Source of the DNA: Neodontobutis hainanensis
Taxonomy: Eukaryota > Chordata > Actinopteri > Gobiiformes > Odontobutidae
Length of the DNA: 64,000 nucleotides
NCBI GenBank assembly: GCA_024349245.1
Contig: JALDNG010001371.1
Location: forward strand, 1 to 64,000
Direction: 5' to 3'
Under the pieces are notes generated by a model, which was not told the DNA's origin, made no database searches, and saw only the letters and a program-made list of their open reading frames with translations. Shown one piece after another: positions 56,828 through 64,000 of the stretch. The stretch's first letter is position 1. The number at the start of each line of letters is the position of its first letter. The position numbers were made by a program, and so were the translations under genes.

Positions 56828-56894
56828 TCAGTCCAGTGGTCTCCAGGTCAAAAAACACCAGTGAAGGTCCATTCTCTGCTTCGACTGAATGCAT
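56828..56894 (-). CDS. Exonuclease exon 1 (motif I)
   Basis: It starts at ATG (56894-56892) and encodes 22 residues with LVFFDLETTGL, holding the first two acidic metal ligands. The donor GGACTGA|GTGAGT follows, phase 1. An AG lies just before the ATG, so an upstream non-coding or coding exon is possible. Confidence 0.7.
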
Positions 56895-57127
56895 CTGTGA
56901 ACATCAAACTACTGCTGATCACACTGACATATATGATTAAAAATGGAGGATGCAGTTTTTTGGTAAAAACTGAACCGTACAGTACATCATTTCTCTCTCA
57001 GATCAATAATCAAAACATACATTTTTGCTTAATTAGAAAAACCCATGGTATCCATGAACTCTCCTAGGAAGATAATGTATAAATATTTCAGTCTTGGGGG
57101 GAAAAGATTCGGGTAAAATGTATGCAT

Positions 57128-57660
57128 TTAAAACATGGTAAACAACTCTGAAAGACTCTCCTCAAAAACTCTTTCTTTCGGCTGTTGCTTCAGGGGTCGC
57201 CACAGCAAATCATCTGCCTCGTCTTCCCTCAGACCAACTACCTTCATGTCCTCTTTCACCACATCCATAAAGCTCCTCTTTAGTCTTCTTCTCAGCCTCC
57301 TGCCTGGCAGCTCTAACCTTTGCATCCTTTTACCAGTATAGTCACTGTCCCTCCTCTGAACATGTCCAAACCATTTCAACCTGGCCTCACATGAGCCGTT
57401 CTATTTGATGGACCCATTACTGATTCTATCCAGCCTCGTCACTCACAAAGAGAACCTCAACATCTTCAGCTCTGCTATCTCTTGCTCTTCCTCCTGTTTT
57501 TTCCTCAGTGCAACTGTCTGCAAACCATAAAACATTGCTGGTCTCACTACTGTCCTGTACATCTTTCCTTTTATTCTCACTGTTACTCTTTTATTACACA
57601 ACACACACGACACTTTGCTCCACCCATTCCGATCTGACTGCCCACGCTTCTTCCCCAATT
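57128..57660 (-). mobile_element. RTE-like LINE, 3' part of RT frame
   Basis: Two minus-strand frames. 57443-57658 has KMYRTVVRPAMFYGLQTVAL and AELKMLRFS; 57128-57379 has MKWFGHVQRRDSDYTGKRM and FMDVVKEDMKVVGL. Both are the C-terminal part of RTE-type retrotransposon polyproteins. A frame break and missing residues between 57380 and 57442 show it is dead. Confidence 0.78.
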
Positions 57661-57796
57661 TTCAACACTCCCTATTGCTCTGGACAGTTAACTCACATTT
57701 GATGCTTCATTTGTGTCTGGTGTGAATGCAAATTGGAAATTAAATGAAAATGACAAGAGTTATTCTAAAACTATTCGAAATAGAAATAAACATAAT

Positions 57797-57965
57797 TTGA
57801 CCAATTACAGACCAATGTCACTGCTTCACAATTTTCAAAAATCCTAGAAAAAATATTTATTACTCAATTAGAAAACTTTGTTGAAAAATGTAAACTGAAT
57901 AATGAAAGTCAAAATGGATTCAGAAGTAAAAGATCTACATCAGTGGCTATAACACAGAAGAATAA
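57797..57965 (+). mobile_element. Rex1-like LINE RT fragment
   Basis: The plus strand reads LTNYRPMSLL, then after a one-base gap QFSKILEKIFITQLENF and NGFRSKRSTSVAIT, the first conserved RT blocks of Rex1/CR1-type elements. It ends abruptly before the catalytic motifs. Confidence 0.7.
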
Positions 57966-58009
57966 CACACGCAAGCGGCAATAAAGGCCCTCGCCTCCCT
58001 TGAGACCGC

Positions 58010-59200
58010 GGGGCAGACAGGAGGACTTGAGACTTGGTGACTTGGACTCGAGTCAACACGAGTCGCTATTTTTATGACTTGGGACTTAAATTTACAAAAA
58101 ACAAAATACTTCAGACTTGACACGGACTTGGAAGTTAAAGACTCGGGACTTGAGACACGATGACTTGAATGACTTGAGTGTTAATTACATCAAGTTTTCA
58201 GTTTGAATTGACAAATATAAATTATTTTAAAAATAAAGTTGATCCACCTGGCGCGCAGGCTGAGAATAGTGTTGCCATGACTGCATTACGACGCTATCAT
58301 CAGTCATGCCCTCTCGTACCTTAGGCACACCACACCCACTTGGATCAGATATCACATCAACATGTCAGGGGTACCGAGGGTCATTGCTTTCGGCTTCAAC
58401 AATTATTCCCAAGATGGCAAAAGGCGAACAGCGCGTTGCAAGACATGCAACATTAAAATCACAGACAGCCAGACGACAACCTCCAGTTTCGTCCGTCATT
58501 TGAAGAGCCATTCTACCCAGTAAGTGCTTGTCAATTTGTTGTTATCTGGTTAGATGGTAGTTACCTGATGTAATAATAGCTGAAGTAGTCACTAGCCATT
58601 AACCCTCATAACGTGTTGGGGACAAATGTTGTCAAAATAATTTTTATTTATTAAAAAAAAAAATTAATAATAATAATAATTCCATTGATTTCAGTGGTAG
58701 ATGACTTTTCCAACATTTGCCACCTGAACACACACACACACACACACACATACACATCTGAAATACACACATACACATCTACAATAATAAAGGGTTAGTT
58801 CACCCCAAAATTTGACACCTGTAAGACCACCGCTTCATCTTCAGACACAGATGAAGATAGTTTTGTTGGCTCAGACAGACCTTCGTTAACATCAATGTCA
58901 TTTCCTCTCTCAAAACCCATAAAAGCCCATCTCACTACACTAATTCTACAATAATTTTATGACCTGCACATGCCTGTCTGAAACAACATGGACGGGGTGG
59001 AACAGCACTTTTTACGTGTTGCAAAGCCTCTTTGCGCAAAAGCGAGTCTTGGCTGCATATAGCGCAAACCATGAGCTCCCTGCGACATTCACTTCACACC
59101 AGTGGGTCTTAATAGAGAACATTCTCTCTCTTCTTGCCCCTTTGAGCAGTAAACTTAAGAGATCAGCTTCTCTGATGCATATGTAGCTGTAACGTTATTC
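58010..59200 (+). mobile_element. hAT-like DNA transposon remnant
   Basis: At 58020-58180 the words GACTTGG and GACTTGA repeat, like subterminal repeats of hAT elements. At 58398-58518 one frame gives CKTC...FVRHLKSH, a BED-type zinc finger, followed by a GTAAGT donor-like word. At 58959-59186 the frame TTWTGWNSTFYVLQSL...LPATFTSHQWVLIENILSLL is the hAT transposase core. The parts between are missing or broken. Confidence 0.7.
58731..58750. repeat. (CA)n microsatellite
   Basis: About ten CA units, with further ACACATAC words to 58775. Confidence 0.85.
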
Positions 59201-59580
59201 CTTTAATCGCAGCACTAAAGCTTCTAAGCAAAGAGGTTAAGACGGACCACGGAGGGAAAACAATAAAAAGAACACTCTTAGAGTCTGTCAGCACAGTGAT
59301 GTCCTGACAGTTTCACTGAGATCTCTGAGCTCTATTCGGATCCTCTGCACTTAATCGTAACTTAACTTGATCTGCGTTATAAAGACCATGTCTAATTTGA
59401 TGTGGAAATAAAGCAGCTTGCAGTAGAAATGATCCTGGCCGCGATGGAGGCGGAGAACCCGCGTGGAGAACCAGCAGCGTCCAACGCAGAAGGAGGTCAG
59501 AGCGCAGAAAAAGACTTGTCTCTCTGCACTAGAGACCTCATTGTCTGATATGTTCAGTGAAATTCTGAAGAGAGTGCCTC

Positions 59581-59622
59581 AAAAAAAAAAAAAATAATAA
59601 TAATAATAATAATAATAATAGG
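59581..59622. repeat. A run and (AAT)n microsatellite
   Basis: About 14 A followed by nine ATA/AAT units, just left of the Tc1 element. Confidence 0.85.
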
Positions 59623-59646
59623 TTAATCCGTTCTATAAACACAGTA

Positions 59647-60826
59647 TACACTATCCTAAAGGATTATTAGGAACATAATACTAATACTAATATTGTGTTT
59701 GACCCCATTCGCCTTCAGAACTGCCTTAATTCTACGTGGCATTGATTCAACAAGGTGCTGAAAGCATTCTTTAGAAATGTTGGCCCATATTGATGGATAG
59801 CATCTTGCAGTTGATGGAGATTTGTGGGATGCACATCCAGGGCACGAAGTTCCGTTCCACCACATCCCAAAGAGGCTCTATTGGGTTGAGATCTGGTGAC
59901 TGTGGGGGCCATTTTATTTCACTGAACTCATTGTCATTTTCAAAAAATCAATTTGAAATGCTTTGTGACATGGTGCATTATTCTGCTGGAAGTAGCCATC
60001 AGAGGATGGGTTCATGGTGGTCATAAAGGGATGGACATGGTCAGAAACAACGCTAAGGTAGGCAGTGGCATTAAACCGATGCTCAATTGCAACTAAGGGG
60101 TCTAAAGTGTGCCAAGAAAACATCCCCCACACCATTACACCACCCCCACCAGCAGCCTGTACAGTGGTAACAAGACATGATGGATCCATGTTCTCATTCA
60201 GTTTGCGACAAATTCTGACTCTACCATCTGAATGTCTCAACAGAAATCGAGACTCATCAGACCAGGCAACATGTTTCCAGTCTTCGACTGTCCAATTTTG
60301 GTGAGCTTGTGCAAATTTGTAGTCCCTTTTTTTCTATTTGTAGTGGAGATGAGTGGTACCTGGTGGGGTCTTCTGCTGTTGTAGCCCATCCGCCTCAGGG
60401 TTGTGCGTTGTGGCTTTACAAATGCTTTGCTGTATACCTCGGTTGTAACGAGTAGTTATTTCAGTCAAAGTTGCACTTCTATCAGCTTCAATCACTCTGC
60501 CTATTCTCTTCTGACCTCTAGAATCAACAAGGCATTTTGCCCACAGGACTGTCGCACACTGGATGTTTTTCCCTTTTCACACCATTCTTTGTAAACCCTA
60601 GAAATGGTTGCACGTGAAAATCCCAGTAACTGAGCAGATTGTGAAACACTCAGACCGGCCCGCTCGGTCACCAACAACCATGCCACGCTTAAATCACCTT
60701 ATTTTCCCGTTCTGACTTTGAGTTTGGAGTTCAGGAGATTGTCTTGACCAGGACCACACCCCTTAAGACACTAATTGCATTAATGAGAAATTGAAATTGT
60801 TCCTAATAATCCTTTAGGTGAGTGTA
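59647..60826 (-). mobile_element. Tc1/mariner transposon with terminal inverted repeats
   Basis: Ends TACACTATCCTAAAGGATTA (59647 on) and, inverted, TAATCCTTTAGGTGAGTGTA (to 60826) match over about 28 bases with two or three differences. TA lies outside both ends, as expected of a TA target duplication. Length about 1180 bp. Confidence 0.88.
59656..60686 (-). pseudogene. Tc1-type transposase, broken into pieces
   Basis: The minus strand starts at 60686 with an HTH (LLGFSRATISRVYKEWCEKG), then the catalytic part at 60240-59914 (GGVMVWGMFSWHTLDPLV and GYFQQNNAPCHKA with the second Asp position of DDE replaced by N in QQNNAP). The C-terminal part with NRASLGCGGTELRALDVHP lies in another frame (59912-59715). 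Several frameshifts and the D-to-N change make it inactive. Confidence 0.82.
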
Positions 60827-61455
60827 TATGTGACTGTATATATCTGATTCTCATATTTCTGCTAGATATTTTTTTATTTGATAGATTTTATTTATGCACT
60901 GGCACTATTTAAATAAACTCTAAACTCTTTCTCAAATGTCCGGCAGATGACAAGCTCAATCACTCAACAGCTAGATGGTTATCTGTCTGAAGTCCCCATC
61001 CCTTAAAGTGATAACCCTCTTGCCTACTGGAGAAGTTTATTGTTTTTATTTTTTATATATATTGCTTTTCTAGTAGACACTAAAAGCTTTTTTAAAATGC
61101 ACTTGACCTTGACTTGTTTTTATGAAAGTCATTTTAAAACCTTTCTGCAGGCCAGTAAGCCTGTACATAATTATTTAATGTACACTTGAGTGGGATCAAA
61201 TTAAACATTTTATTTTAATATTTTTTATATTGCGCATTGTTGTTTTTGAATCTTTAATATAAATTTATGTAATTGCAATGCCATGATTTTAGTTAAGTTA
61301 GTACACAGTCATAGCCATAAATGCAATGGTACTAATAATTGGCATAATTTCTTTCGGTGTTTCGGTTTTCGGCCTTCGTTTCCTCATTTTCAGTTTCCCA
61401 AGAATTTTTATTTCTTGGCATCTTTGACTTTGTATAGTCTCACCTAACAGAAATA
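60827..61455. other. No recognised gene
   Basis: AT-rich. 60955-61015 (ACAAGCTCAATCACTCAACAG ...) may be the 3' end of the hAT-like remnant, interrupted by the Tc1 insertion. Confidence 0.3.
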
Positions 61456-61572
61456 TGTGTAAGAGAGTATTGAGTGAGTGTGTGAGCGAGTGTGTAAGAG
61501 AGTGTGAGTGGGCGGCGTGTAGAGTGTGAGTGAGTGAGCGAGTGAGCATGTAAGAGAGTGTGGGTGAGTGAG

Positions 61573-61606
<34 letters not shown>

Positions 61607-62836
61607 TGAGTGAGTGTATAAGAGAGTGTAAGTGAGTGAGAGTGAGTGAGAGAGTGTGAATGGGTGAGTATGTAAGAGAGTGAGCGTGAGTGAGTGAGAG
61701 TGAGCATAAGTAAAAGTGTAAGAGAGTGTGAGTGAGTGTGTAAGAAACTGAGTGAGTGAGTGTGTAAGAAAATGTTGGTGAGTGTGTAAGAGAGTGTGAG
61801 TAAGTAAGAGTGTGAGTGAGTGTGTAAGAGTGTTAGTGAGTGTGTAAGAGAGTGTGAGTAAGTAAGAGTGTTAGTGAGTGTGTAAGAGTGTTAGTGAGTG
61901 TGTAAGAGAGTGTGAGTAAGTAAGAGTGTGAGTGAGTGTGTAAGAGTGTTAGTGAGTGTGTAAGAGAGTGTGAGTGAGTAAGAGAGTGAGTGTGTAAGAG
62001 AGTGAGTGTGAGTGAGAGTTTAAGAGTGTAAGAGAGTGTGAGTTAGTGTGAGTGAGTGAGAGTGTAAGAGAGTATGAGTGATTGATAGTGTAAGTTATTG
62101 TGAGTGGGTGAGTGTGTAAGAGAGTGTGAGTGAGAGTGGAAGAGTGTGAGTGAGTGTGTAAGAGAGTGTGAGTGAGTGAGTGTGTAAGAGAGTGAGTGTG
62201 AGAGTTTAAGAGTGTAAGAGAGTGTGAGTTAGTGTGAGTGAGTGAGAGTGTAAGAGAGTATGAGTGATTGATAGTGTAACTTATTGTGAGTGGGTGAGTG
62301 TGTAAGAGAGTGTGAGTAAGAGAGTGAGTGTGTAAGAGAGTGAGTGTGTAAGAGAGTGAGTGTGAGTGAGAGTTTAAGAGTGTAAGAGAGTGTGAGTTAG
62401 TGTGAGTGAGTGAGTGAGTGAGTAAGAGAGTGTGAGTGATTGAGAGTGTAAGTGTGTGAGTGAGTAAGAGTGTAAGAGTATGAGTAAGTGAGTGACAGTG
62501 TAAGAGAGTTGGCGTGAGTGAGTAACTGTATAGGAGAGTATGAGTGAGTAAGTGAGAAAAGTGAGTGAGAGTGTAAAAGAATTAGTGTGAGTGAGTGAGA
62601 GTGTAAGAGAGTGTGATTGAGAAAGTGTGTAAGAGAGTATGAGTGAATGTGTGTGAGTGAGTGACAGTGTTAGAGAGTGTGAGTAGGTGAGTGTGTAAGG
62701 AAGTGTGAGTAAGTGAGAGTGTAAGAGCTTGAGTGAGAGTATATGTGAGTGAGTGTGTAAGAAAGAGCGAGTGAGTGAGTGTAAGAGAGTCAGTGTGAGT
62801 GAGTGAGAAAGTGTGTGAGTGAGTGGGAGTGTAAGA
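61456..62836. repeat. Minisatellite of GTGAGTGAGTGTGTAAGAGA type
   Basis: About 1.4 kb of irregular units built from GTGAGT, GTGTAAGAGA and GAGAGT words, with a pure (GT)n run at 61577-61603. Higher-order repeats of about 35-60 bp occur, for instance around 61780-61960 and a longer duplicated block at about 62000-62290. The Ser/Thr/His/Leu-rich minus-strand open frames inside it are products of the repeat. Confidence 0.9.
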
Positions 62837-62984
62837 AATCATCATGTTCATCATGACATGAGAGATGTGTACCAAATTAATGTCTCTATGACAAACTAAA
62901 TTCTTGGGTCCCATTACAAGTTTGTAATGTTGTTTAAATAGAGCTTTTCCACCTACTGTAAATGACAACTTTTGTTGGCACTAG

Positions 62985-63440
62985 TGTCTAGATGATACTC
63001 ACCAAATTTGGGGCCATTTAGATGAAAACACAATGAGTTGAATCTTTTGGCGTAAGGGGGTGCGATTTAGGTGGTCGTGCCTTTCACCCCACATGGCGGA
63101 CTTCCTGTTGAGTTTAGGCTGTGGCTGTCATAGACTTTTCTGTTTTCCTGAAGTTTTGTATTTCTACATTTGAAAAAATGTATTTTCACTTTTCATAGGC
63201 CCAATGTATTTTGACTTTTTAGGGGTCGCCACTGAGTCATTTTTCATATTTTTTTTTCAGGGACGACAAATACATACATTTATCGCTGATCTTGAACTTT
63301 GGGCCCAATAAAAAAGACTTTTCGTGCATGTTCACTGGGACAAATTAAGGATCATGTTGCATAAAAAAAAATAAATAAATAACTCGAGCAAAAACAATAC
63401 ATTAGTCCCTCCCGGTTATCACCGGCTCGGGCCTAATTAG
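62985..63440 (-). repeat. Dispersed repeat, copy 2 (inverted relative to 31.6-32.2 kb)
   Basis: It matches 31640-32195 in reverse. Blocks include ACTCACCAAATTTGGGGCC, GACTTCCTGTTGAGTTTAGG and GGGGTCGCCACTGAGTCATT. Confidence 0.72.
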
Positions 63441-64000
63441 AGATGCTCCGATGAGCATTTTTGGGGCCGATCACCGATTACCGATCACCAAAATCATGAT
63501 CTGCCGATTGCCGATCACAGAATGGCAGGGGAATGGGAATCTTTTATCAATAAGCATGCAGAGTTTGCACCATTTGTAGAAATGAAACTAACTCTAAATT
63601 AACTGTATTGAGAAAAACTGTAGACAAAAATAGGCTAGAGTCAAGATCTTGAAGAACCACCAAGTGTTTATTTTAGAAAATGAGATAAGGCTACTGTAGG
63701 CCATCTTTCCCAAATGGTTTAGTTTCTCATACTCTGCATATTCAGTTGTACGGCGTGTTCCAAGATGCCTAATTATGTTAGTGGTGTTAAAATGACGTTG
63801 CTTGCTTCCACCTCGAGGATTTCATCACGACATACATTGCAAACTTTACAGACGGGAGAGCTCATGTTGCCACTGACAAGCTCCGCCCTGCTGTTGTGTA
63901 GGCTACCTGTGCCGCGCGTGCAAGCACGCAGTGTTGCCAACTATTTATTCACATAGTCTCTTCTACTGAATTTTATTATGATAAAGCCGAATGTCCCAAT
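63441..64000 (-). mobile_element. Possible hAT-like element end and BED-finger region
   Basis: AGAGATGCTCCGATGAGC at 63441 resembles fish hAT terminal sequence and is followed by CCGATCACCGATTACCGATC subrepeats. On the minus strand at 63860-63760 VCKVCNVCRDEILEVEASN looks like a BED-type finger. The window ends inside the element. Confidence 0.4.

Larger units (their letters stand above)
49297..56894 (-). pseudogene. DEDDh-type 3'-5' exonuclease gene, three exons, last exon frame-broken
   Basis: Three minus-strand exons join in phase. Exon 1 (56894-56828) ends in DLETTGL, exon 2 (54279-54074) begins with SEIVQLAAV, and exon 3 (49639-49297) has GHNAA, FDLPVLLGALERHG and the HNALEDA motif. Together they carry D and E of motif I, D of motif II and H...D of motif III of the DnaQ/TREX-type fold, about 205 residues in all. 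Fish genes of this kind are, as I recall, often labelled PML-like or PolC-type-like. Exon 3 has four frame breaks, three at G runs, so either the gene is dead or the sequence has homopolymer errors. Substrate would be a DNA or RNA 3' end; the exact role is unknown. Confidence 0.7.

Noticed and set aside
61444..62968. Ser/Thr/His/Leu-rich minus-strand proteins
   Set aside because: Translation of the minisatellite, without start context or codon structure of a real gene.

Overview
The window looks like nuclear DNA of a ray-finned (teleost) fish. It has no prokaryotic gene organisation. It carries fish-type LINEs (Rex6/R4-like, L2-like, RTE-like, Rex1-like), a Tc1/mariner element, hAT pieces, tRNA-headed SINEs, microsatellites and one spliced gene. 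I cannot name the species.

Left part (1-27160): a tandem array of about 7.9 head-to-tail units, each near 3.45 kb and almost identical. Read on the minus strand, each unit contains 16 short hairpins whose 3' arms carry the miR-430 signature (mostly UAAGUGCU at the 5' end and UUGGGGU at the 3' end). One type is identical to the zebrafish miR-430c mature sequence as I remember it. I count 127 mature-like sites by eye, about one per 215 bp, so this is a very dense miR-430 cluster. The family clears maternal mRNAs at the maternal-to-zygotic transition and shares its AAGUGC seed with frog miR-427 and mammalian miR-302/372. Each unit also carries, on the plus strand (antisense to the miRNAs), one intact tRNA-Lys(UUU) gene and a decayed second tRNA-Lys copy. 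Inside the unit, hairpin spacing suggests three diverged five-hairpin blocks plus one extra hairpin, so the array is a higher-order repeat.

Right edge of the array (27160-28560): a decayed Ty3/gypsy pol fragment, a tRNA-Leu pseudogene, and a diverged, inverted relic of the miR-430 unit with two plus-strand hairpins.

Middle (28.6-43 kb): possible solo LTR, SINEs, dispersed repeats, then a nearly full Rex6/R4-type non-LTR retrotransposon on the minus strand (34.6-38.05 kb) beside an L2-like fragment. A 1.96-kb piece spanning the junction of these two elements is present three times in tandem (36.78-42.65 kb).

Right part (43-64 kb): SINEs; a duplicated 1.1-1.25-kb segment; a minus-strand DEDDh-type exonuclease gene whose three recognisable exons (56.89, 54.28 and 49.64 kb) join in phase, but whose last exon carries four frame breaks, mostly at G runs; RTE-, Rex1- and hAT-like fragments; a Tc1/mariner element with clear terminal inverted repeats; a 1.4-kb GTGAGT-type minisatellite; and a dispersed repeat that also occurs inverted at 31.6 kb. 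Most other open frames are chance frames in non-coding DNA.
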